Below, piece after piece: positions 1-8,183 of a stretch of DNA of 64,000 nucleotides; the first letter of the stretch is position 1; each line of letters starts with the position of its first letter. The translations under genes and the position numbers were made by a program. The notes under the pieces are model-generated. The model was not told the origin of the DNA. It worked only from the letters and a program-made list of their open reading frames with translations, and ran no database searches. This DNA is from Collinsella aerofaciens (GTDB lineage Bacteria > Actinomycetota > Coriobacteriia > Coriobacteriales > Coriobacteriaceae), in NCBI RefSeq assembly GCF_018785245.1, contig NZ_WQPL01000007.1, positions 62,001-126,000 on the forward strand, read 5' to 3'.

Positions 1-38
1 GTCGCCGGGGGACCGGCAAACCGAGGAAAGGAAAAACC

Positions 39-965
39 ATGTCCGACCAGATGTCACGCCGCGGCTTCATGGGCGCCGCAGCAACCGGAGCCTTCGCGCT
101 CGCCGGAGCCGCGCTCGCGGGCTGCTCCAGCACCTCCGCGAGTTCCGAGAAATCGAGCGAAAAGGAGAAGGCCGTGAAGCCGGTCATCCTCGTCACGAGC
201 TTCGGCACGAGCTACAACGACTCGCGCCACATCACCATCGGCGCCATCGAAGACGCTATCCGCGAGAAGTACTGGCAGGACTACGACATCCGCCGCGCCT
301 TCACCGCGCAGATCATCATCGACAAGCTGAAGAAGCGCGACGGCATCACGATCGACAACATGACCGAGGCGCTCGACCGCTGCGTGGAAGACGGCGTGAA
401 GGAAATCGTCGTGCAGCCGACGCATCTCATGGGTGGCCTGGAATACACCGACGTGAAAGACGAGCTCGACAAGTACGCCGACAAGTTCGACAAAATCTCG
501 CTCGGCGACCCGCTGCTCACCTCCGACGACGACTACAAGAAGGTGGCCGCAGCCATTAAGGAGAACATGGCGTCCTTCGACGACGGCAAGACGGCGCTGT
601 GCCTCATGGGCCACGGCACCGAAGCCGATTCCAACGCCGACTATGCCAAGATGCAGGAAGTGTTTAAGAACGAGGGCTTGACGCAGTTCTTCGTCGGCAC
701 CGTCGAGGCTGAACCGACCTGCGAGGATGTTATCGCCGCCGCGAGCGCCGCAGGCTACAAGAAGGCCGTGCTCGCGCCGTTCATGGTGGTCGCGGGCGAC
801 CACGCGAACAACGACATGGCAGACGAGACCGACCCCGACAGCTGGGCTGCGAAGTTCGTGGCCGCCGGCTTCGAAGTGACGTGCCTGCTCCAGGGTCTGG
901 GACAGAACGTCGCGGTCGACGACATCTACGTCGCGCACGTGGACGACGCCATCGCCAAGCTGTAA
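39..965 (+). CDS. cbiK: Exported CbiK-type sirohydrochlorin cobaltochelatase (Tat lipoprotein)
   Basis: This is a class II chelatase of the CbiK family, which inserts a divalent metal (Co or Fe) into sirohydrochlorin-type tetrapyrroles. The expected metal and substrate ligands are visible: His about 192 (MGHGTE), Glu about 223 (VEAEP) and His about 255 (AGDHANN). The N-terminus carries a twin-arginine motif (SRRGFMG), a hydrophobic stretch and a lipobox (LAGC), so the protein should be exported folded and anchored outside the membrane. That is unlike cytoplasmic CbiK but like the periplasmic CbiK of Desulfovibrio. A GAGGAAAGG ribosome site precedes the ATG. It heads a cassette with lipoprotein, binding-protein and FecCD/ATPase genes, so I infer a role in tetrapyrrole or metal acquisition rather than B12 synthesis. 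Family call is secure; substrate is not. Confidence 0.87.
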   Translation: MSDQMSRRGFMGAAATGAFALAGAALAGCSSTSASSEKSSEKEKAVKPVILVTSFGTSYNDSRHITIGAIEDAIREKYWQDYDIRRAFTAQIIIDKLKKRDGITIDNMTEALDRCVEDGVKEIVVQPTHLMGGLEYTDVKDELDKYADKFDKISLGDPLLTSDDDYKKVAAAIKENMASFDDGKTALCLMGHGTEADSNADYAKMQEVFKNEGLTQFFVGTVEAEPTCEDVIAAASAAGYKKAVLAPFMVVAGDHANNDMADETDPDSWAAKFVAAGFEVTCLLQGLGQNVAVDDIYVAHVDDAIAKL

Positions 966-1110
966 ACTCCCCGCGCACGGGGGCGCCGGTCGCGTCCCCG
1001 TGCAACGGGCATGCGCCTTCCCCGACTGACGGCGCATGCCCGTTGCATTCGCATCCCGCCCGCCCACCGCACGGCGCGGGCGGTCGAAGCGATTGAAAGG
1101 AACCCCCTCC

Positions 1111-1644
1111 ATGTTGAAGAAAACCCTCGCCTTCGCCCTGTCAGCGGCGCTTTTCGCGTTCTCGCTCGCCGGCTGCGGCGGAAATTCAATCGACAGCGCA
1201 AAGGCAAGCGATGTCGATTCCCAGGAAAAGACCGAACAGGCGGCCGATGCGCCCGAGGGCGCAAGCGCTGCCCCCATCACCGCCGACAAGGTGGCCGACG
1301 GCACCTATCCGATCACCGTAGATTCCAGCTCGAACATGTTCAGGATTGTGGACGCCCAGCTCATCGTGGAAAACGGCTCCATGCACTGCGTGATGACGCT
1401 TTCCGGCACGGGCTACGGCAAGCTCTTCATGGGCACGGGCGACGAGGCTGCCGCCGCGAGCGAGGCCGGCTTCATCCCCTATGTGGAAAACGCGGAAGGC
1501 AAGTACACCTACGACGTGCCCGTTGAAGCGCTCGACGAGGACACCGCCTGCGCCGCGTGGAGTATTAGAAAAGAGCAGTGGTACGACCGCACGCTCGTGT
1601 TCGAATCCGCCGGCGTCGATCTGCGCGCCGACGCACTGAAGTAA
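1111..1644 (+). CDS. Small secreted lipoprotein of the uptake cassette, possible NEAT-like fold
   Basis: A 177-residue lipoprotein. The start at 1111 is preferred over in-frame upstream codons because it is preceded by GAAAGG and immediately gives a lipoprotein signal (MLKKTLAF..., lipobox LAGC). After a low-complexity linker, about residues 65-175 form one domain beginning DGTYPITVDSSSNMF and containing alternating hydrophobic strands. The pattern resembles iron-transport-associated (NEAT-like) beta-sandwich domains, but I cannot confirm this by eye. It lies between cbiK and the binding protein, 4 bp before the latter, so it is probably co-transcribed and may capture the ligand at the surface. 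No enzymatic motif is visible. Confidence 0.7.
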   Translation: MLKKTLAFALSAALFAFSLAGCGGNSIDSAKASDVDSQEKTEQAADAPEGASAAPITADKVADGTYPITVDSSSNMFRIVDAQLIVENGSMHCVMTLSGTGYGKLFMGTGDEAAAASEAGFIPYVENAEGKYTYDVPVEALDEDTACAAWSIRKEQWYDRTLVFESAGVDLRADALK

Positions 1645-1648
1645 CGCC

Positions 1649-3220
1649 ATGCGGTCGATTCTTCCCAAGGGGGAAAGCAGGAAGCGCCGCAGCATCGCGA
1701 CGCGCGCGATCGCCTGCGTTCTCGTCGCATTGCTCGCGCTTCCCTTCGCGGGGTGCAGTGCGAGCCCGAACGTGACCGGTGGCACGGCGGGCTCTCAGGA
1801 ATACACTGTGAGCGTCTCGCTTTCCGGTGGGTCAGGGCGCGCAAGCATCGCCTCACCCACCACAATTGTGAAGGATGGCGACACCTACACCGCGACCATC
1901 ACCTGGTCGAGTTCGAACTACGACAAGATGACCGTAGACGGCGTGGACTACGCGCCCGTAAACGACGGCGGCAACTCCACGTTCGAAATACCCGTCACGC
2001 TCGACGAGGACATCGCCGTGTCGGCCGAGACCGTCGCCATGTCGACGCCGCACACCATCGACTACACGCTCCACTTCGACTCATCCACCATGAAGGAGAA
2101 AACGGGCGACGATGCAAGCGGCGGCTCCCCTGCGGGAACGGCTTCAAGCGCCGCGGCCGACTTCCACAACGCAGATTTGGGCTGCGGCTGGGAGCCGACG
2201 GGGGCGCTTCAGCTTGAATACGCCGAGCACTTCACTGTCGACGAGTACGAAGGCGGCCTGCGGCTTATCTGCATTTCGAACGGGGAGCGCTTCCTCGTGG
2301 TGCCGCAAGATGCAAAGGTACCTGATGGGTTGAGCTCCGACATCGTGGTCATAAGGCGCCCCGCCGACAAGGTGTACCTCGTGTCGTCGGCGACGATGTG
2401 CCTGGTCGACGCGCTCGATGCGAACGACAATATCATCATGTCGGGCACGAAGGCCGACGATTGCTCGGTCGCGGGCTTCAAAAGCGCACTCGAAAGTGGG
2501 GCGATCGCCTACGGCGGCAAGTACAGCGCGCCCGACTACGAGCGAATATCGGCCTCGGGCTGCACGCTCGCCATCGAGAACACCATGATCAACCACACGC
2601 CCGATGTGAAGGAAAAGCTGCAGAAGCTCGGGCTCGTCGTGCTCACCGAACAGTCGTCGAGCGAGTCCGAAGCACTCGGGCGCGTCGAGTGGATAAAGCT
2701 TTTCGGCGTCCTATTTGACAAGGAAGACGAGGCCGCGCACCTGTTCAACGAGCAGAAGGCCCGCGTCGAGCAAACGTCGGGGCTCGCGTCGTCAGGTAAA
2801 ACCGTGGCGTATTTCTACATAAACTCGAACGGGGCCGCCGTCACGCGACGGGCGGGCGACTACGTGGCGCAGATGATCGAGCTTGCAGGCGGCAACTACG
2901 CGCTCGATGACGCGCAGACGGCGTCGACGTCAGGTTCGTCAGTAACGCTCGAAATGGAGCGCTTCTACGCGACGGCGAAGGATGCCGACATCATCGTCTA
3001 CAACGGCACCATCGACGAATCGGTTGCCACCTTGAACGACTTCGTAAGCAAAAACGCGCTATTGTCGCAGTTCAAAGCCGTGAAGAACGGCAACGTCTGG
3101 GTCACATGCGCCGACATGTACCAGCAGATGACTTCTACCGCCGACATTATCGACGAGCTGCACGGGGCGTTCACTGGCGATGACGCGAGCGACTTCCATT
3201 ATCTGAGGAAGCTTGGCTAG
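1649..3220 (+). CDS. ABC transporter substrate-binding lipoprotein (iron/heme/cobalamin type) with extra N-terminal domain
   Basis: A 523-residue exported binding protein. The N-terminus is basic followed by a hydrophobic helix and a lipobox (FAGC, Cys about 36). Residues about 45-145 form a separate domain with a run of beta strands (IVKDGDTYTATITWSSSNYD), which resembles the domain of the preceding lipoprotein. Residues about 190-520 look like a class III periplasmic binding protein (Fhu/BtuF type), with paired lobes and the typical ending NGNVWVTCADMYQQM. It overlaps the downstream permease by 8 bp, supporting one operon. The ligand is probably a metal chelate or tetrapyrrole, inferred from the neighbours. 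Confidence 0.8.
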   Translation: MRSILPKGESRKRRSIATRAIACVLVALLALPFAGCSASPNVTGGTAGSQEYTVSVSLSGGSGRASIASPTTIVKDGDTYTATITWSSSNYDKMTVDGVDYAPVNDGGNSTFEIPVTLDEDIAVSAETVAMSTPHTIDYTLHFDSSTMKEKTGDDASGGSPAGTASSAAADFHNADLGCGWEPTGALQLEYAEHFTVDEYEGGLRLICISNGERFLVVPQDAKVPDGLSSDIVVIRRPADKVYLVSSATMCLVDALDANDNIIMSGTKADDCSVAGFKSALESGAIAYGGKYSAPDYERISASGCTLAIENTMINHTPDVKEKLQKLGLVVLTEQSSSESEALGRVEWIKLFGVLFDKEDEAAHLFNEQKARVEQTSGLASSGKTVAYFYINSNGAAVTRRAGDYVAQMIELAGGNYALDDAQTASTSGSSVTLEMERFYATAKDADIIVYNGTIDESVATLNDFVSKNALLSQFKAVKNGNVWVTCADMYQQMTSTADIIDELHGAFTGDDASDFHYLRKLG

Positions 3221-4265
3221 CGTCATGAGAAGCCGGCTTTCCATGACATACGACGAATCGGGGCGCGCCGCGCGGTGTCGCGTCGTGACGGCGCTGCTCG
3301 CTGTTGCACTCATCGTGCTCGTCGGGGCCAACCTGTGCGTCGGGAGCGTGCTCGTGCCCGCAGACCACGTCCCCGGCATCCTTTCGGGCGGCGCGGCCAA
3401 TTCCATGGAAAGCCAAGTCATCTGGGAGATTCGCCTGCCGCGTGTGCTTTCAGCCGTGCTTCTCGGCGGGGCGCTTTCCCTCTCCGGGTTCCTGCTGCAG
3501 ACGTTTTTCAACAATCCCATCGCCGACCCGTTCATCTTGGGCGTCTCCTCGGGCGCAAAGTTCGTCGTCGCGCTTACGATGATCGTACTTCTGGGCGCAA
3601 ACCAGGCCATGTCCTCGCCGGCCATGGTGGCCGCAGCGTTTCTGGGCTCGCTTATCACCATCGGCTTCGTGCTCCTCATCGCACGGCGCATAAGTTCCAT
3701 GGCCATGCTCATCGTGGCGGGCGTCATGGTGGGATACATCTGCTCGGCGGCGACGAACTTCCTTATCGCCTTCGCCGACGACCAGTCCATCGTGAACCTG
3801 CACAACTGGTCTTTGGGTAGCTTCTCCGGTTCGAGCTGGGACGACATCGCGGTCATCGCGGTCGTGGTGATCACCGTGAGCGCATGCGTATTCGCGATAT
3901 CGAAGCCCCTTTCCGCCTTCCAGCTGGGAGAAGCCTACGCAAAAAGCGTCGGAGTGAACGTCGCACGCTTCCGCGTGGTGCTCGTCCTTCTAGCGAGCAT
4001 GCTCTCCGCCTGCGTGACCGCATTCGCTGGTCCGGTGTCGTTCGTAGGCATCGCGGTTCCGCATCTCGTGAAGTCGGCGCTGAAGTCGTCGAAGCCCATC
4101 CGCGTGATTCCTGCGTGCTTCTTGGGAGGCGCCATCTTCTGCGCGGGCTGCGATTTGATCGCGCGCACGCTGTTCTCCCCCGTCGAGCTTTCCATCAGCG
4201 CCGTCACCGCCATCTTCGGCGCGCCGGTGGTTATCGCACTCATGTTGAAGAAGCGGGTGAGGTAG
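3213..4265 (+). CDS. FecCD/BtuC-family ABC transporter permease
   Basis: A 350-residue multi-spanning membrane protein with the hallmarks of the FecCD family: IRLPRVLSAVLLGGALSLSG near residue 75, NPIADPFILGVSSGA, and the C-terminal FVGIAVPHLVK loop that contacts the ATPase. About nine to ten membrane helices are visible. The TTG at 3213 overlaps the binding-protein gene; an ATG at 3225 is an equally good start. Only one permease gene is present, so a homodimer is expected as in BtuC. The stop codon directly abuts the ATPase start at 4266. Confidence 0.88.
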   Translation: MASVMRSRLSMTYDESGRAARCRVVTALLAVALIVLVGANLCVGSVLVPADHVPGILSGGAANSMESQVIWEIRLPRVLSAVLLGGALSLSGFLLQTFFNNPIADPFILGVSSGAKFVVALTMIVLLGANQAMSSPAMVAAAFLGSLITIGFVLLIARRISSMAMLIVAGVMVGYICSAATNFLIAFADDQSIVNLHNWSLGSFSGSSWDDIAVIAVVVITVSACVFAISKPLSAFQLGEAYAKSVGVNVARFRVVLVLLASMLSACVTAFAGPVSFVGIAVPHLVKSALKSSKPIRVIPACFLGGAIFCAGCDLIARTLFSPVELSISAVTAIFGAPVVIALMLKKRVR

Positions 4266-5582
4266 ATGGGGAAATTCGTGCCGCAGCCCAAAACGCTCGG
4301 AGGGGACATTCCATGCTTAAACAGTCCTAAGCTCGCACGAAAGCGCCAGAAGGCGCTTTCGGCTCGTGCGGAACTGCGCGCGGGACGCCTCCTCCGAGCG
4401 GAGTCGAACCTCGAAACCCAGGTCGCAACGCAGGCTGACGGAGCGCCGCTTTTCCGCATAAGCGACCTGTCGGCGGGCTACGACAAGAAGGTCGTAGTCG
4501 AAGGCGTCGATCTGGAGGTTCGCGCGGGCGACGTCGTGGCACTCATCGGGCCGAACGGCTCGGGCAAGTCGACCATCTTGAAAACCATCACACGCCATCT
4601 GGCACCGCTTGCCGGCGCGGTCGAGCTCGACGGGCGGGAGATTTCCAGATGGAAGACGGCGGAGTTCGCAAGGAACCTTGCCGTTATGCTGACAGATCGC
4701 CCCCGGACCGAGCTCCTCACCTGCCGCGATATCGTAGGGGCGGGAAGGCATCCCTACACCGGGCGAATGGGTACACTCTCGCCCGACGACCATAGTCGGG
4801 TCGACGAGGCCATGAAAACCGCACATGTGGAAGAGCTCGCCGAGCGCGACTTCATGCAGATAAGCGACGGGCAACGCCAGCGCGTCATGCTCGCACGCGC
4901 CATCGCGCAGGATCCGCGTGTGCTCGTGCTCGACGAGCCCACGTCGTATCTCGATATCCGCTACCAGATCGACCTGCTGCGAATACTTCGCCACCTTGCG
5001 AAATCGCGGAATGTGGCTGTCATCATGTCCATCCACGAACTCGAGCTCGCGCAGAAAAGCGCCGACAAGGTGATTTGCGTGAAGGACGGCCGGGTCTTCC
5101 GCGCCGGCGCACCCGAGGACATATTCACGCGCGAGATGATTGGCGAGCTCTACGGCCTTCAACATGGCACCTTCAACGAGCGCTTCGGCAGCGTGGAAAT
5201 TGGGCGCCCGCACGGCGATGCGCACACGTTCGTCATCGCCGGCGCAGGTACGGGGTCGGCTGTGTTTCGCCAGCTCATCCGGCAGGGCAAGGCGTTCTAC
5301 GCGGGCGTTCTGCACGAAGGGGACATCGACTGCGAGCTCGCGCGCGACCTGGCGACGGAATGCGTGGCCGAGCGCGCCTTCGAGCCGATCGGGGATAAAA
5401 CCATAGCCCGCGCCAAAGAGCTCCTCGTCCACTGCGCGTGCCTTATCGTGTGCCCCGCCGCCTTCGGCACCATAAACGCCCGCAACGCAGAGCTCGTCGA
5501 GTTTGCACGCTCGCATGGTATCGAGGTCATGCGAGCGTGCGAAGGCGCATCGGAGGATTCCCATTTGGAGTGGGAAGAATAA
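4266..5582 (+). CDS. ABC transporter ATPase (FecE/BtuD type) with C-terminal Rossmann-like extension
   Basis: ATPase partner of the FecCD permease. The nucleotide-binding domain spans about residues 60-300: Walker A GPNGSGKST, signature ISDGQRQRVMLARA, Walker B VLVLDEPTSYLDI. The signature reads SDGQ rather than the usual SGGQ. Residues about 310-438 form an additional domain (FVIAGAGTGSAVFRQL at its start) that looks like a nucleotide-binding Rossmann fold and is not part of the minimal ATPase. The first 60 residues are unusual: they cover a strong DNA hairpin (about 4332-4366) and contain an out-of-frame ATG at 4313 with a better ribosome site. The true start is therefore uncertain, although no other in-frame ATG precedes the core domain. 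Confidence 0.82.
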   Translation: MGKFVPQPKTLGGDIPCLNSPKLARKRQKALSARAELRAGRLLRAESNLETQVATQADGAPLFRISDLSAGYDKKVVVEGVDLEVRAGDVVALIGPNGSGKSTILKTITRHLAPLAGAVELDGREISRWKTAEFARNLAVMLTDRPRTELLTCRDIVGAGRHPYTGRMGTLSPDDHSRVDEAMKTAHVEELAERDFMQISDGQRQRVMLARAIAQDPRVLVLDEPTSYLDIRYQIDLLRILRHLAKSRNVAVIMSIHELELAQKSADKVICVKDGRVFRAGAPEDIFTREMIGELYGLQHGTFNERFGSVEIGRPHGDAHTFVIAGAGTGSAVFRQLIRQGKAFYAGVLHEGDIDCELARDLATECVAERAFEPIGDKTIARAKELLVHCACLIVCPAAFGTINARNAELVEFARSHGIEVMRACEGASEDSHLEWEE

Positions 5583-5608
5583 ACTGGACTTTCTTTTAAG
5601 GATCCTCA

Positions 5609-5692
5609 GGCTACAGCTCCTACGCCGGCGAGGTCTACAAGGCACCGGAGAACCTCGTGAACAGGAATTTCCACGCCGACGAGCCCAACTAA
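5609..5692 (+). pseudogene. Remnant of an IS3-family (IS150-like) transposase OrfB
   Basis: An open stretch of 27 codons with no start reads GYSSYAGEVYKAPENLVNRN followed by FHADEPN and a stop. This matches the region just before the DDE catalytic core of IS3/IS150-group transposases, where (N/R)xFxAxxPNxxW precedes the first Asp. The rest of the gene is missing on both sides. It lies between the convergent uptake cassette and the TetR gene, so it may mark the edge of a transferred segment. The match is from memory of the family consensus and is not searched. Confidence 0.65.
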
Positions 5693-5694
5693 GC

Positions 5695-6306
5695 CTAATC
5701 CAAGCGAGATTCCAGACTCGACAGACCATTGAGAGTCAGATCGTTGGCGACCTCAGAGACGCGCTCGATGGGAACCGAACCGTCAGACAGCGCCCACGTG
5801 CGATAGATACCGATAATGCCCGACAGCAAAAACGCCAGATAGTAGTCGAACATCTCGTCCTTGAGACCTTGAGGCAGCAGATCGCGCTCGGCAATCTCGT
5901 GCTCGAGCGGCGCACGAAGACGAGCCATAAAATCATCGAGCGGAATGTTCTCGATCAGCTGACGATTGAGCACCAAGTTGTTGCACAGTGCCTCGTTAAC
6001 GGTTTTAAAGAAGGTCGCCGCCGCGCCCAAGGCGCGCTCGTTGGTGTCGCCGTCCATGGAAGCAAGCGTTTTCTCGACCGAGTCGACAATCATCTCCACC
6101 ACATCGACGGCAATGGCATCGAGCAGGCCGTCAACCGTGCCAAAGTGCACGTAGAAGGTTTTGCGGTCGACATTGGCCTCGCGCGCGATGGCACTCACCG
6201 TAATGTCTGCCAGCGGCTTTTCCATGAGCAGGCGCTCGAAAGCCGAAAGGATGGCATTACGGCTGCGAACGATGCGGCGGTCAAGACGCGGTTTGCTGGT
6301 TGCCAT
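5695..6306 (-). CDS. TetR/AcrR-family transcriptional regulator
   Basis: A 203-residue repressor-like protein. Residues about 8-55 form the TetR helix-turn-helix (RSRNAILSAFERLLMEKPLADITVSAIA..., with REANVDRKTFYVHFG as recognition helix). The remainder is a helical ligand-binding domain with no recognisable subclass. The ATG at 6306 is chosen because GAAGGGA stands 6-8 bases upstream; the longer reading frame adds nine residues without support. An inverted repeat GATAATC/GATTATC at 6350-6373 just upstream could be its own operator. Target genes are unknown; the flippase-like gene upstream on the same strand is one candidate. Confidence 0.85.
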   Translation of the reverse strand: MATSKPRLDRRIVRSRNAILSAFERLLMEKPLADITVSAIAREANVDRKTFYVHFGTVDGLLDAIAVDVVEMIVDSVEKTLASMDGDTNERALGAAATFFKTVNEALCNNLVLNRQLIENIPLDDFMARLRAPLEHEIAERDLLPQGLKDEMFDYYLAFLLSGIIGIYRTWALSDGSVPIERVSEVANDLTLNGLSSLESRLD

Positions 6307-6349
6307 GGGCGTGTCCCTTCGATATGCGAGCATTCATCAACAGATGAGA

Positions 6350-6373
6350 GATAATCTACGTAAGAGGATTATC
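6350..6373. promoter_or_regulatory. Possible TetR operator
   Basis: GATAATC and GATTATC form a perfect 7-bp inverted repeat separated by 10 bp, 44 bp upstream of the TetR start. Spacing and place suit an autoregulatory site. Function is inferred. Confidence 0.35.
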
Positions 6374-6422
6374 CCCCATACAGCACAAATATGCCCCGCA
6401 TCATGAAGAACGCACGACTGCC

Positions 6423-7730
6423 CTACTGCGACTTGGGATGCTTCTTCTTATTGAGTGCCGACGGAGATACGCGAATACCATCGCCTGTCTGGCGCACATA
6501 GGCTTTATGAGCCGGCTTAGCGGTCCCAGAAGCCTTCTGAGCGCGCTTCTTGGGATCAACGGTAACAGCATTCGTGGGGTGCGGCTTAGTGGGCGCAGAG
6601 GGCGTCTGAGGCGTGCGGCCGAGCTTGCGCATCACACGATCCCAACGCGCATGGATGCTCTCGTTGTGGGCGCTCTTAAGTCCCAGCAGGGGCGCAGCCA
6701 AAATGGTCGGCGCAATAAACGTAATGAGGCGCCACAGCAGATAGCCAGCGGTCGAAGCCGACCCAAAGAAATGACCCAAGAACAATGCAAAGCCGCCCTC
6801 AGCACCACCAGTTCCACCGGGCAAGGGAACCGCAGAGCTCAGCAGCTGGACAAAGGCGCTCGCGGCCATGACCGAGAAAAAGTCGACCTCGTGGTGGCCA
6901 AAGGCAAGCATCAGGAAATACGGCACCAGATAGAAAAACGCGAGCTGCAGCATGGTGATAAACACGGTGAGCAGCATGGAAGAAAAATGTCCGGCCGAAA
7001 GCTTGAACTTCTCGGAGAAGGAGTAGATCTCGCCATCGACAAACGTGCGCCAACCCTCGATCTTAGTAGCCGAGACACCAATGCGCTCGAGCCAATTGAT
7101 GATGCAATGGGCGACGCGCGTGACGGTCTTAGGCATGAGAGCGACGGCGAAGATGCCAAGCAAGATGCAGCAGTGCCCACCAAAGCTAAAGACGCACAGC
7201 AGCGTCATGTCGCCATAGCGCTCGGCAAAAAACGGCATGCGAGCAAGCAGTAGGATAGCGCCCCAGGCAACGAGGCCAAACTGATACACGATAAAGCGCG
7301 TGAACTGCGTGGCTCCGGCCTCGCCGACATTTTGGCCCGCCTTGGTCAGGCGGTAGATTTGGGCGGGAGTCGAGCCCATCATCATAGGTGTGAGGTTGCC
7401 AAAGAAGATGCCACTCGCCTCGACCGAGATCAGGTCGCGAATGCCAACGGGTGAATTGGGGTCGAGCCAGACGGCGATCGCATAGGCCACAATGCCAAAG
7501 AACAGGTACAGGAACATGCAAAAGCATGCAGCAGCAAGCCACGGCGCTTGGACGCTCGACATAGCGGCCCAGAACTGCCCCATCTGCCCGGTTACCACCA
7601 GATAGACGATATAACCCACCAGTACGGCGCCGATAAAGATGGCGCCGCGGCGTGCGCTCTTATTGTCATCTCCGCCCGAGGCCTCAACCTCGACCTGGGG
7701 CTTAGACGTATGCTGAGAGGACTCCGTCAT
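6423..7730 (-). CDS. Flippase-like integral membrane protein (MprF/AglD, UPF0104 family)
   Basis: A 435-residue membrane protein of the lysylphosphatidylglycerol synthase/flippase-like superfamily. About eight hydrophobic helices occupy residues 30-350, with typical conserved loops (SVEASGIFFGNLTPMMMGST near residue 120 and PLPGGTGGAEGGFALFLG near residue 300). Family members are thought to move lipid-linked molecules across the membrane; substrate cannot be read from sequence. The C-terminal about 75 residues form a basic, proline- and lysine-rich tail that should be cytoplasmic. The ATG at 7730 has AAGGAG four bases upstream; the longer frame lacks a site. Confidence 0.8.
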   Translation of the reverse strand: MTESSQHTSKPQVEVEASGGDDNKSARRGAIFIGAVLVGYIVYLVVTGQMGQFWAAMSSVQAPWLAAACFCMFLYLFFGIVAYAIAVWLDPNSPVGIRDLISVEASGIFFGNLTPMMMGSTPAQIYRLTKAGQNVGEAGATQFTRFIVYQFGLVAWGAILLLARMPFFAERYGDMTLLCVFSFGGHCCILLGIFAVALMPKTVTRVAHCIINWLERIGVSATKIEGWRTFVDGEIYSFSEKFKLSAGHFSSMLLTVFITMLQLAFFYLVPYFLMLAFGHHEVDFFSVMAASAFVQLLSSAVPLPGGTGGAEGGFALFLGHFFGSASTAGYLLWRLITFIAPTILAAPLLGLKSAHNESIHARWDRVMRKLGRTPQTPSAPTKPHPTNAVTVDPKKRAQKASGTAKPAHKAYVRQTGDGIRVSPSALNKKKHPKSQ

Positions 7731-7833
7731 GAGACTCCTTCTAACAGTCAAAATATCTTGGATATTGTACCCGTAAGGGCCATAGGCAGAACGCAAAGCT
7801 CTGGTTCAAACGGGAATTGCAGACGGTTGTTTG

Positions 7834-7869
7834 AAAATAAAAAACCCGGCCTTCCATAGGAAGTCCGGG
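7834..7869 (-). terminator. Intrinsic terminator after the tRNA-Glu pair
   Basis: On the minus strand CCCGG-A-CTTCC pairs with GGAAG-G-CCGGG across a TAT loop and is followed by TTTTTTATTTT. It ends the tandem tRNA transcript. Confidence 0.8.
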
Positions 7870-7880
7870 TATCAGATGCG

Positions 7881-7957
7881 TGGTAGCCCGTACCAGATTC
7901 GAACTGGTGATCTCCGCCTTGAGAGGGCGGCGTCCTAAACCGCTAGACGAACGGGCC
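7881..7957 (-). tRNA. tRNA-Glu (anticodon CUC), second copy in transcript
   Basis: The minus strand folds as a full cloverleaf: acceptor GGCCCGT/ACGGGCT, D-arm CTAGCGGTTTAG, anticodon arm CCGCC-CTCTCAA-GGCGG with anticodon CTC, T-arm with GTTCGAATC, and encoded CCA. It is identical to the copy 22 bp away. It reads GAG codons. Confidence 0.95.
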
Positions 7958-7979
7958 ATAAGCCTCAGCAGAAAAGAAG

Positions 7980-8056
7980 TGGTAGCCCGTACCAGATTCG
8001 AACTGGTGATCTCCGCCTTGAGAGGGCGGCGTCCTAAACCGCTAGACGAACGGGCC
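7980..8056 (-). tRNA. tRNA-Glu (anticodon CUC), first copy in transcript
   Basis: Same 77-base sequence as the copy at 7881-7957, including encoded CCA and anticodon CTC. The two form a tandem unit with one upstream promoter (8091-8119) and one terminator (7834-7869). Confidence 0.95.
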
Positions 8057-8090
8057 ACATGACATCTGCACTGCCGTGCTGCGAGGAAAT

Positions 8091-8119
8091 ATATTACGGG
8101 ACAAAAAACGTCAGCGCAA
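8091..8119 (-). promoter_or_regulatory. Likely promoter of the tRNA-Glu pair
   Basis: On the minus strand TTGCGC (8119-8114), a 17-bp spacer and TAATAT (8096-8091) stand about 35 bp upstream of the first tRNA. Good sigma-70 type spacing. Confidence 0.6.
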
Positions 8120-8134
8120 GAAGAAATTCCAAAT

Positions 8135-8153
8135 TGCCGAAAAATTGTCGGCA
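8135..8153 (-). terminator. Possible weak terminator after the CCA-adding enzyme
   Basis: TGCCGA and TCGGCA form a short stem 31 bp downstream of the cca stop. There is no clear T-run after it, so this is weak. Confidence 0.3.
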
Positions 8154-8183
8154 GGTTATGGAACACGCAGGTAAACTAGGTAG

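Noticed and set aside
54-1304. A 416-codon minus-strand frame across cbiK
   Set aside because: It spans two plus-strand genes with clear signals and has Arg/His-rich shadow composition.
7881-8056. Two 77-bp direct repeats that might suggest a small CRISPR
   Set aside because: They are two identical tRNA-Glu genes with full cloverleaf and CCA; no spacer array exists here or elsewhere in the window.
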